Source of the DNA: Acanthochlamys bracteata
Lineage: Eukaryota; Streptophyta; Magnoliopsida; Pandanales; Velloziaceae
NCBI GenBank assembly: GCA_019914995.1
Contig: CM034127.1
Location: forward strand, 12,622,269 to 12,686,268
DNA: 64,000 nt
Direction: 5' to 3'
The notes under the pieces are model-generated. The model made no database searches, was not told the origin of the DNA, and saw nothing but the letters and a program-made list of their open reading frames with translations. The stretch's first letter is position 1. Every line of letters starts with the position of its first letter. This document shows, in pieces, positions 35,184-45,631 of the stretch. Made by a program: the position numbers and the translations under genes.

Positions 35184-38100
35184 TCAGTCGTATATCTTTA
35201 CTGCAACTGGCTCAGAGCAGTAAGGGCAACTCCCAAATAAAACATCAAAGGACCTGCAAAAATTTGACAGATCACAGCTACTTAAAGTTCTTCTAAATTA
35301 CGGAAAATGCGAGGGTGGTTGGATGTGATAACATACTGCCTTGTTGTTGTAATGCTACGCAACCAATCTCTCAGGCATACTATGTGAAAAGCTTTTCGGC
35401 AGTTTGGACTGTCGCAAGTGTAGTTCGGTGCACTTCCACTGTGGGATCCGAGTTCATCATCTTCAAGAATATATTAATTTACGGTCACTACTAAGCCTAA
35501 GGTTTTCAAGAGGGCAACTGAGGAGGTAAGTAATATGAAACTCACCAATAGGAAGAGAATGGGAATAGCAAATGCCACATTCAATCTGTTCACTATCAGT
35601 ATTGGAAATGGAGGGAGATCTAGGTAACGGTTTCTCCAAAATAGCCGTTAAATTTTCCAAAAATGGTTTGTCAGAATTCCTGTGCACCGGGGAGAAATGC
35701 CATCTGAATAACATTTCAAAAACAAAGTAAGATATAAGTTCTACAAGTTTCTACAAACCACTTCTTGCTATTTTTCCTCCAAGTACTTCTCCACTCATCA
35801 ACATCTGAGTCAGGACCAAAGAAACGGCATCTGCAGTTTAAGTACCAACATCATACAAACTGGCATATTAGTGAAAAAAACCTCACAAACTTGACAATAA
35901 ACTTACTCTGGCAATGATCTTGGGTTATTAGCACGTATAGATACTAGTAGAGAGCAGTCATTTCCTGAGAATCAGACATCAATGAAGTATCCACAGATTT
36001 GTAGAAAAAGAACATCACTTCATGTAGTGATTATGGAGCATGTATTGAGAACGCATTACCAAGGCTAATCTGCCGATATGATGAAGAATAAGTTGGCTGC
36101 TTGGGTTCCACAATTAATAGAGAATTGTCAATGGCATCCAAGGTTGACCAGAATTCCTGCAAGTTCTTAAGATGCTGCCCAGGATGTAAGAATACAAAGA
36201 CATTTTTGAAGTATTTTCCTCAAGATAAGACAATACGAGAAATTCATTAAACACAAAGGTGCAGCCTTGACATGAGAAATATTTCCCAAGGCATCAAGAT
36301 AGACAAATAGTGAGGTGGTCAACTTGCAAATCCCTTCTTTACCCACCTCACTAAATTGTTCTACAACATCTTTCAATTTTCTATTTCTGGTCCAATTTAG
36401 CTCGAATATATAAGGCACATCCTACATGAAAGGAAGAGAAATATCAATTAACCATTTGAAGCAATAGATGCATAGCACTTATCCACAACACAAAAGGAAG
36501 AAATTGTAGGTGCGGTTAACTCAATGAACTGTCTTAAGCAGACCTGCATGAAGACCAATATCATGCACCAATGTTTAATGGGAGAGCTAACAAACTGATG
36601 GAGCTGTTGCTTAATTTTCTAATATTACTCATCTTAATACGTGAACAATGATAAAGGGAACAATGTAACACATGGAAAGTATTTGTCATCCCTTTATCAT
36701 GTAGCCAAAGGGAATGACAAGTGGAGGTACCCACAAAGGGAATGACAAGTCTTCATTCCAAATTAGGCACTTCCATAGGCTAATGTAGCATCTATTCCGT
36801 GTAAATACATCCATTTGTGATTTCGAAGATTTGACGAGCATTCTATTGCTGCAAATATTACTTCTTCCAAATTAACAACATAGACCTTCAAGCCGTTAAA
36901 ATGGACGTACAGCTGCAACTGAAGGAGGGCATTCAGGATAGTTGCAGGGCAATGTTACTTCGAGGATGTGCGGCCGTCCTCTTCTGTCACTGTCCAGAAT
37001 GAGCAAGAAACAAATTAGACATAACATATACTAATTAGATGTGTGCTTGGGCAACATCTTTTGCAAGAAATTAACTGAATAGAATATTTAGATGTTTCAA
37101 TGGGAATGAATACAATCCTAATGACTGAAGTCTAGTGGCTCCTTCAATTCACATTTGGCAAACATCGAGCAAAAGCATTGCTGCTCAGATAGCATAATCA
37201 ATAATCCAGGCCAAGGTTCTCATGTCATTAGGAAAACTCAAAAGTGGAAACCATGGCATGTCTCACAGCTCCTATCCCGGTGCATCTGTGGAAATCAATG
37301 TAACAATAGAGCTTCTAGACTTTTAATGTTAACAATTTCATCAACCAAAGAATATGCTGGTGATCTCAACTTGAACTTACACTACACGAAAGCTGAGGGA
37401 TGACAAATCTTCAGTTGAATGCAGCAGATTTTCCCATCCCACCTCCTCTATCTGGTAAGCATTAAGCATTCTATGTGCGTAAAAGCTTCAAGTGTCATTA
37501 GCAAGAAACTAACATACAAGGAGACGCTAAGAAAGTGCTCCTGACATGAATATCAGATAGCATAAAAGGACTCAAAGTAGGAAAACAGTGGCTTTTTAAG
37601 TTGATAACCATCATTCTGTTAGTTTCGATGATTTCGCTTAATCAAGCTGGAATGTTAACAAAATTTCACTAACAATGCTGGTTGAAGATTTAACTAGTGC
37701 CCCACTCAAGTTGCTATCATGTTACCATGGGCAATGACTGCATCATCACGAAAGCTCTACACTAATCACTGGTAAAATTTTACTTAACAATTTGAATTTC
37801 AACATCTAAGCACCAGTAGTAGTAGCATATTTGTCTTCACTGCCAGGGAATCTATGGTATATAATGTGAGAAGTCTTGCACCAAAAAGGCTTTTGGCACT
37901 TAGACTTCCTTCACGTGTTAGCTGAAACTTTATAAGGATTTCACAGATACTACAGTCTCCAGGGGCAGGGTACAATTGACTGAGACTGGTCTCTGGAGAC
38001 AGTATACTGTAGGATACGCAAAGTAGCCTCACTTTCTGGAGACCAACATAATGTTCTGGAGCTGGTCTTTTGCAAAACCAGGTGGCTCCATACAACCAAA

Positions 38101-39319
38101 TACAATCAAAGATATGATTCTCGTAGCCTGGTCTTCTTCCTTGATAAAACTGGCTAACATCCTCTTTCCAAAGAAAAGGACTATCTGAAACTGACAACTC
38201 TGTTAGTTTCCAACTTTGTGCCTCTTTGAAGATGGTATTTCCTAGATTGCCTTCAGTGTTAGTTTGCAGTGCTCTAACTCGTTTTTACATGAAGAGGCAT
38301 GTATTAACAGGGACAATATCTTTGTCTGAATATGCTTGCGTCACTTGCCTGAGTTTTAACTCGTACTTTCCAAGCCAAAATGGCCTCCAAAAAGTGACGG
38401 CTGGCCATTGCTAGCAGAGTTAAGAGCAAAATGATATAAATGGCAGAGATGAGCATTCCTTGGAGTTATCATCATCAGGCATTATATCTGAAGTTCGAGT
38501 TGGATGCAATTTCTCTTAAGAATTTTTCTATGGTGTCTCCTCCATGATGTTTCTCTTGATGTTTTTCACATTTAACTCCAAGTCCATGCCGACAAAAGAA
38601 TCTTTGGCATGTATCGAAGAAACAGAAACCTTTAGTTTTTAGGAGCCTTGCTTCATTTGGACAGTCTAAACCAGCAGCTGGGTTTTTTACGAAATTCTGG
38701 CGGTCCTTGAAATGCTTCATCTTGGAGGAAGCTTAAATCATCATTGAGATTTACCATGTCCGTGCTTTTTCTGGGCATCTACAGAATCAATTGTATTTAA
38801 GAATAGGATCTCCGGTTTCGCCAACTCTTTCCACGAGCAACACGCACCTGTCAGCTCCTTAACCTGGCCCTTAAACTTTTCAATATCCGCCACATAAGAA
38901 GAAACCATAGATGCCATCCTCCTCAACTTATTAACCATCTCATCAACATAAACCGCCTTAAAGATTTCTCTCCGCGGCGAATAATTATTATCCCAAGTAG
39001 AGGATTGAAAATAAAGCCTTCTGATTGTTAAAGCAGAACAAGAATGTCTACAAACAGGGTAAGATGGTTTCTTTCCAGCAGGGCAGTACTCGATCCACTG
39101 TTGAAGACACAGCTCAAGAAGTACACAAGTGACTGAATGGAGATTTACTACAGCAGGCTTTAAATCTTCGTAACAGATCGAGCAAATCGGTTTCTGGTTA
39201 TACACTGATTTCTAAATTATTAATTAAATTAAAAAAATGGGGAAGAAATTGAAGGCATAAAGAATTACTTGGGAGAAAATGGAGCGGAAGAAACACGGCG
39301 ACGGCGGAGAAGAAGACAT
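35184..39319 (-). CDS. FANCL: FANCL-type E3 ubiquitin ligase
   Basis: FANCL is the ubiquitin ligase subunit that monoubiquitinates FANCD2/FANCI in interstrand crosslink repair in the nucleus. Ten exons join in frame on the minus strand: 39269-39319, 37381-37451, 36911-36989, 36347-36421, 36060-36174, 35907-35964, 35759-35830, 35546-35679, 35337-35460 and 35184-35253. The product has 282 residues. Diagnostic stretches are FFRSIFSQIEEVGWENLL at the start, EFWSTLDAID in the RWD-like double-domain region, SLPECRFFGPDSD, and a C-terminal C4HC3 RING: Cys208, 211, 234, 239, His244, Cys247, 269 and 272. The family's FDVLFGSCPYC ending is present. For the eighth exon, an upstream AG would create an in-frame TGA, so the acceptor next to 35679 was chosen. 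Intron 1 (1817 bases) holds a TRAIP-like fragment. The 5' end leaves room for little beyond the minimal plant FANCL. Confidence 0.9.
37799..39205 (-). pseudogene. TRAIP-like RING fragment in FANCL intron 1
   Basis: On the same strand as FANCL, 38741-39205 encodes PICSICYEDLKPAVVNLHS, then a damaged stretch, then ELCLQQWIEYCP...PVCR...C and RLYFQSS. This is the RING region of plant TRAIP-type ubiquitin ligases, followed by a helical segment with CSWKELAKPE. The central Cys-His ligand block (CGHVFH-like) is lost and another ligand reads SYPVC, so the zinc sites are destroyed. The sequence then runs through 38475-38720 and 37799-38197 as open but unrecognised frames. These may be later parts of the same copy or may be chance. 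A nearly intronless decayed copy would fit a retrocopy, but no poly(A) tract or target duplication is seen. Confidence 0.6.
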
Positions 39320-39934
39320 GATTGAATTCCTGCAACTGCTTCTGTTTCTGCTTTGGTGGTGTTGAAACTGTGCAAGAAAGAGAACGAAGGCTTTATGTAA
39401 AGGCCTAGTAGGAAGTTATTGGGCCTAACTAAGGCCTGAAACTACATGGATAATTGGGTCGCGTCATCTTAGTAGGTCCATTTAATGTTCTGTTGAAATT
39501 CTTGAATCCGAGTGAAAAACATAAGGTTCTAATGTTACTTCTTTTCGGTATAGAATTTGGAGCACACACCGAGTTTAAGAAACAAATGGTTCGAATTCTG
39601 CTATAGAAAAATGCTATACATGATCAAGAAAAAATTACTTAAGTGGTATCAATACCTAGTTTAATATGTTTCCTAATTATTTTTTGAACCGGATATTAGC
39701 AGTCAATATATATGTAGTGGGTGAAATTGCTGATCAATGGATGTTTACTGTATAGTAAAACTCAGTTGCAGTTTCTTACCAATGGAAGTCTATGCCAACG
39801 AGTAAAGAAAACCAACATTATGAGATTAAAAAGTGATAGAGACGAATACATGGTCACAATAACAATCATATAAATGTAAACCAAAACCTTTCAAGAAACC
39901 TGGGCAATGCCAATGAACACAGACATTTTACCTA
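39320..39934. other. FANCL 5' flank and CLE 3' flank
   Basis: No gene is seen. The interval holds the presumed FANCL promoter and the 3' end of the CLE gene, both on the minus strand. Confidence 0.6.
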
Positions 39935-40135
39935 TTAATTGTGAAGAGGGTTAGACCCTGTTGGAACAAATCTTTTTCCGTCCAACGCTGTAACATTTAG
40001 AGAAGCCGAAGAAGATGGTGGAAGAGGTAAGGTTGTCACCGCCGGATGTCCTAAAACAACGATCTGAACCACAAACAACAGCAGCAGCACTACCATGATC
40101 ATGCACGCCGATACGAGCCTCCAGAAAATGTTCAT
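39935..40135 (-). CDS. CLE: CLE peptide precursor
   Basis: This single-exon 66-residue precursor of a CLAVATA3/ESR-related signalling peptide starts with a strong hydrophobic secretion signal (about residues 9-29, CMIMVVLLLLFVVQIVVLG). A variable linker follows. The extreme C-terminus is the 12-residue CLE motif RFVPTGSNPLHN (residues 55-66), preceded by Lys54 as a processing site. The motif fits the family consensus (R-x-V-P-T/S-G-x-N-P-L-H-N) with Ser where most members have Pro at position 7, so proline hydroxylation there is not possible. Such peptides bind leucine-rich-repeat receptor kinases and control meristem or vascular cell fate. The gene lies 1.1 kb downstream of the KNOX gene on the same strand. 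It is easily missed because it is so short. Confidence 0.88.
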   Translation of the reverse strand: MNIFWRLVSACMIMVVLLLLFVVQIVVLGHPAVTTLPLPPSSSASLNVTALDGKRFVPTGSNPLHN

Positions 40136-41224
40136 TGCTTGCTTAAACTCCGATCGATAGACTGACTCTTCACTTTGAACTATTCCTTCAGTAACAAAAC
40201 GACGAGGCGTCTTAGTTCATGGAATGCCAAAACAACTTTTAAGTATTCTCAAAAGGGCACAACCAAAAAGGGTGCTCTTTGTTTTTTTTTTTTTGCTTTC
40301 TGAAAGAAGATAGTGCAAAGATAGCTTCAAGAGAAAGGGAAGAGAAGGAACTATCCCTTCAGAAATCAGAAAAACAATGATGTAAATATTTAAACAGAAA
40401 CTTGGAACAAAACTTTGGTTGTTGGTCGGCCATATAAGTAGCATATCCATGATACGATATCACAGAGCATGATAAAAATCCGCAAGCGAGGTAGCTAAAG
40501 TGCTCAGGTATCAATTTTTGTCGAAGCAGCTGATGTATTGGACATATTATAATGGCATAATTTTATTTTTTTCAATCCTATTTTGAATTCGATAATTTTA
40601 TGTATTTCAATTAGCACACCCAAACTTTAACACCAAATTCCATGACTAAGTTGAACTCTAAAATTTACTTTATATATTCTAATTATCACTCTAAATTTTT
40701 CTTTTATCAAATTTTGTTTTCACAAAAATTAACTTTTGTAAAACTTACTTTCATATTACTAAAATATCAACCATACTGTAAGAGGACAAATACCCGTTTC
40801 TCGTGCACCCATGATGATGCGAAGCTGTGAACAAAAGTAATGATATCCACATGGACACGGAAAAAAAAACCTCGTAGGAGAGAGAACTTAGTGTCCCTTG
40901 TACAAAAGTAAAAGATGCCGTGTTTATTGAAGAGAAAATCTTGCGTAATAGCTTCAAGAAGTCTCTGTGTCGTTAGCCAGAATACAGAACTTGCTAGTGG
41001 ACAATTTATGTCATAATAATACAATAGTTAAAAGAACTACGGTTTACGAATATTGGCTAGACTAATGATCAACAAACAAATGATTTAGGTAGTAGCTACG
41101 CTTGGGGCACAATGGACTACCTTGAACAAACAGTTAGTACGTATTCAGAGACCTGCTCTGCGAATTCGAGATCCCAGCAGACTTTCTGCAATATCAACTT
41201 ACCATAGAGAAATATGCAGAAACG
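40136..41224. other. Intergenic between KNOX and CLE
   Basis: The CLE 5' flank is here. An AT-rich repeat at about 40560-40780 resembles those at about 2570-2760 and 54490-54670. No gene is seen. Confidence 0.6.
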
Positions 41225-44200
41225 CTATGGACCAAATCGGAAGGTGCCGCTCCCCATGAAAGAACCATCAACATAAAATGGTGTAGGGTGCTGCGGATAA
41301 TAGTTCTCCACAACGAATTGCATGTCTTCTGAAGGCTTCCAGTGGCGCTTTCTTTGGTTAATGAACCAGTTGCTTATCTGCTTCTGGTCTAGACCTGTCG
41401 ACTCTGCCAATGCTACTTTCTCAGATTCCTGCCATATATCCAGAAAACAAGTTAAAATCAGAAAACTCAGGTGACCGCCTCAAAGACATAACATCTTAAA
41501 AGCATAAAATTGCCATATATTTCATGCATATATGTTACAGAACACTTCATGGCAAATGAACTAATCTAACTAATTGGTGCGCAATTCTCTAGGTAACTTT
41601 GTCTACGACTCCACCTATTACAATAATTAAGTTCTCGTATCCTGCATTCAAACATAAGGCTTTGGAAAGTAAGGTCTAGTTAGGTGCAACATACTGAAGG
41701 ATATGGCCACTTATAATGCAGCTCCCACCAATTGAGAAGCTTCTGGTGAGCCTCTTTTGGTAGTTTTCCCTTTTTCTTCTTCTTGGAAAGCTCTTGTCTG
41801 AGACTGCCCAGATATCCACTGTACTTCTTCAGAAGAAGGTTCTTCAGCTCCCTCTCCTCTGCCCGCGGATCAATCTTAGTGAGCTGATCACTCTCTCCTC
41901 CACTACCTTCAAGGTCCTCATCAGAAGAACAAGTCCCGAAGTTCGCATCTGATTTCCATACGCTCAATATTTAGTCCATGGAACAAGTGGTTTATTGAAG
42001 ATGAAAATATATATGTACTTATCATGAATATAAAAACCAAAATGCATTATAGCAAATCACGTACAAGTTTTAAAGAACAGCTCATGCCACTATAAATATA
42101 CCCACTATATATGCATGTAGTCGCTAAGCTTGAACAAAACCTAAGGCACTTTTTTCTTCAAGGCACAGCTAATGCTCAAGGGCAAATACACAGGCTAGCT
42201 GTCTATCAACAGGTTAAGTTAACTCTATCGAAGTGATACCATCACAGGTAATAGAAACACAAACATGAACTTATTACACACCTTCTTGAAAAGTAAATAG
42301 GTTTTAGAAAAGTAACATGAGATCCAGAGCTGATAGACTCTGACCTCTTGTTAGATAAACTCAGACCTACTTTCCAAGTTGTGGAAAGCAGTGGTGTGAT
42401 TTCTTAGCAAAAACCAGTCTTCGTATGTAGTATATACATGTGAGATACAAGTTGCTACACAGTATTTTTCCCTTCATATATTGATGTAGTAAATACTATC
42501 TGACGGTAAGGTAAAGCATATAGAAAGACTATACTATCTAGGAAGTTGGAGCATAACAACCTTCAGTAGAGTCTTAAAACATGATCAGCAACTACAACGT
42601 GGCCAAGATGTATATAGCAAACTGTGAACAAGATTAAACATTACTAGACTATGTGGGAGAGAGTGAAAATCTGAAGCTGCACTTGTTAGAGAAAGGCTTG
42701 GTAGACTTAAATCTATGCCAAACATTTAGCAATCGCGAACCAGAGTGATAAATGATCAATAAAATTCAGTATCCAAATTAAACTGAACCCATTTTAATTA
42801 CTTAACATTGTAATATATAATGGAAAACAAAACTTAGTATTCATGTGTTCTATGTCGAACATAAATGACTCCCACCAAATGTGCCAACTCTTGCTCATCA
42901 ATTGTTTAAAAGACGAGAGAATCAACAGAATATAAAAAAGTTAGCAAATGCTTTCTCAATATTATGAAATATGCAAATACTGAAAAGATAATGCATAATC
43001 TATAAGACTAACTGAGGTTTTTTTGCAAAATAGAACAGTTTGACAATACATCGACACTTTCTCAATGTCAGTTTGTGAAGGCAAAACAAAGATACGAGTT
43101 CAATAGTTACCTTTTATGTTAACAGAACTACGTAAGTATCACCTACTAATGCTTTATGGAGAACAAACTGTTATATTATTGCAATTGACATACAGAATTT
43201 ATTGATGAAAAGTGGCTGTAAGAAAATCATATGGACTTGTGCATGTTCTGCGTTGTTGCAGATATTAAACTAAAGAAGTCAAGAACAGCAATTGAATCCA
43301 TAAATGTTTCCTCGGCAGGCTATACAGACACCATGCATCTTCTTTTTCCAAGTAACAACATCTAAACCATCGACGAAAGACCTCATTGTAGGCAGATTTC
43401 TGTTGTACGCATATAAGTTTATTAAGAAGCATTAGAAATAAAACACTATCGAGAAACTAATTAATGTACTAAAAACTAAAGATGATTTACAGGTTAAATG
43501 TGAGCTACTGAGCTGTTCCAACTCCATGAATGTTACCTTACATACAGTAATATTAGAGTATAGCAACCCAAAAGAGAGACATATGCACAAGTAGTATTAT
43601 TGTTGTAATTATGAACCAATGGATTGATTGGAGGTGATAAAAAAGGCATCCAAATGCCAAACTTTTTGCAACTTAAATCAGTAATAATTAAGAAATAGAT
43701 AAAGGATCAAATACACATGAGTGGCATATCTGCAAACTACAAATGAAAACAGAAAGCTTAAGGGATCATTTAGGAGTGCTTTTGAAATGAAGATTTTCTA
43801 AAATAAAAAGCATTTTTATTCTTTTTGAATAACAAGCTGTACTTTTTTACCTCAAAAAAATAATAAAAATATGCAATAAAAAATCTTACTACAAAGTTAA
43901 ATAAATTTTTCTATACTTTCTAAATTTTAAATAAATTTTTTAGATATATAAAATATATATTAAAAAATATGAAATAAATAATTAAAAAACTGATTTTCTG
44001 CTAAATTTAGCAAAACAGCCAGGCGTATAACAATACTCGATGTATCATATAATAATCATATTATGTACAAATATACATCAACACAAAGCAACTTAAGCAA
44101 TGGTTGATGTTCTCTTTTGTTTCCGATGCAAGGGTTTTCTCGTCTTTGGAACCCTAACACAAACAAGGCCAAGTTTTCCTTGTCATCAGCGCACGTACTA

Positions 44201-45631
44201 AAGAAAATTATATTAGCGTGTTTTTTCTTCTTTCTTTTTCCCCAAAATAAGCAGACTTTAGTACGCCTTGATTCCGCCATTATTAAGGAAATAAACAAAG
44301 CAATTAATTAATTAAGCAGCTGGAATGAAAGGTCGTACTTTTTTCAAGCTAATCAATTGACATCAAGGTAACAGTGCATTGCAAGAGAATCCGTGAAGCA
44401 ATCTTTGGAAATCTTTGGTCTTAAGATTCAACAAATTTGAATTGGATTAAAGTCTGCGTAGAACATGGGAGATCTTGATAGCTAGTGCTCTTCGAAAAAC
44501 ACGTAAATATCGTCCTACACTTGTCTGCAAAAATATCTAATAAGTCTAGACTTTCTTGCTGTTCATTTTCAAACTTCGGAAACGAAGTGAAAGAAAAACA
44601 AACAGAAAAAGAAAGAACTGATCGAGAAACCCTAGTACTACATAGAGCTAGCTAGCTAGATACCAAACAGTTCTTTCTCTTCTTTCCATCTGGAGTATTA
44701 ACCAGGTTTTCTTCAGCAACAGAAACAAACGCAAATAAGGAATTAATCAACCCATAAATAACAGACCAAAATTAAAGAATAGAAACCTGATGATGAGAAT
44801 AGAAATGGAGCAGAAGATCCATTAGTGAGGGAGTTGAGTTGTGATTCAACTCGCTTGAAAAAATCCATGGCTTCTTGAATAGGCCTTGCAAGCTCGTCGT
44901 TGAACTTGAGTAGCATATGGTAGTATGCTTCCTGAAATAATAATCAGTCATCAAATCATGTATAATGAGAATTTAGAAAATTGTCAGAAGAAATTGCGGC
45001 AGTTGATGGAGAGCACCATGAACTGATCAAGCTCAGGATCAGAGTGGGCAGTAGAAGTACTACTAAGCGAATTGCGTTGCCATGATTCGAATTCCACCGC
45101 AGCTGCTTTCAGTCTTTCTGCTACCTCCAGTGGCGCTCCAATCTGTAACAAGAAATCATGCATTAGTTTCCAGTATCTTAATTTGGATATGTGATACTAA
45201 TTGCGTGGTCCATCACTTGCCTTTTGGCAATCCATGAATGCACAAAGAAGGTTCGAGTAGTGAGGATGAGCTACGATTTTCTTCTTCATCTTCTCGACAA
45301 GATCCACATTAGTATTAATATTATTAGTATGTTCTTCAGGTTTCGGCTGATGATGATGATAAGCAATAATATTGTTTTGCTGCTGCTGCTGTTGGTGATG
45401 ACGATGATATAGATCATCTGTAGCGGTATTATTACTATGGCTAGAATAGATCAAGGGTGCAACTGATGAAGAAGAAGAAGGTGTAGTAGTAGTAGCAGCA
45501 GCAGCTGTTGTTGTTTCTGTATAGTAAGAAGGTTGTAGCAGAAGTGGTGAAGATGAAGATCGTCGTTGGTTACTACTTCTCCCAGTAGTACCAAAAAAAT
45601 GGGCTCGCAGATGACTACTGAACTCCTCCAT
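41225..45631 (-). CDS. KNAT1: Class I KNOX homeodomain protein, KNAT1/BREVIPEDICELLUS type
   Basis: This nuclear TALE homeodomain transcription factor maintains meristem identity and represses differentiation. Five exons join in frame: 45221-45631, 45017-45142, 44787-44931, 41695-41948 and 41225-41428, giving 379 residues. The N-terminus is rich in Ser, Thr, His and Gln. KNOX1 spans exons 1-2 ([16 protein letters not shown] / [11 protein letters not shown]) and KNOX2 exons 2-3 ([10 protein letters not shown]...[10 protein letters not shown]). An ELK motif is at 261-263 and a TALE homeodomain at about 283-345, with PYP at 309-311 and [10 protein letters not shown] at 333-342. The end [16 protein letters not shown] resembles KNAT1 rather than STM. 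The ATG at 45631 was chosen because the longer frame begins with TTG. Intron 1 has a GC donor. Ser331 replaces the usual Asn in QINNWF. Intron 3 (2838 bases) is the long one typical of the family and carries a transposon. Confidence 0.94.
43762..44030. mobile_element. Tourist-like MITE in KNOX intron 3
   Basis: The left end TAA-GGGATCATTTAGGAGTGC and the AT-rich interior match the other family copies. The right end is degraded (about CCAGGCG near 44017-44025). It lies inside the long third KNOX intron. Confidence 0.6.
45215..45220 (-). promoter_or_regulatory. Non-canonical GC splice donor, KNOX intron 1
   Basis: The exon 1 end reads AAAAG followed by GCAAGT. Joining here to the acceptor at 45143-45145 keeps the KNOX1 domain in frame. 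The nearby GT (in AAGTGA) would shift the frame. GC-AG introns with an otherwise strong donor are a known minor class. Confidence 0.8.

Noticed and set aside
35680-35714. Earlier acceptor for FANCL exon 8
   Set aside because: Using the AG near 35703 would give an in-frame TGA at the junction. The AG at 35680-35681 keeps frame and restores the family sequence.
44056-44311. Small open frames on both strands within KNOX intron 3
   Set aside because: No signal peptide with a mature motif, no family match and AT-rich codon content. Treated as chance.
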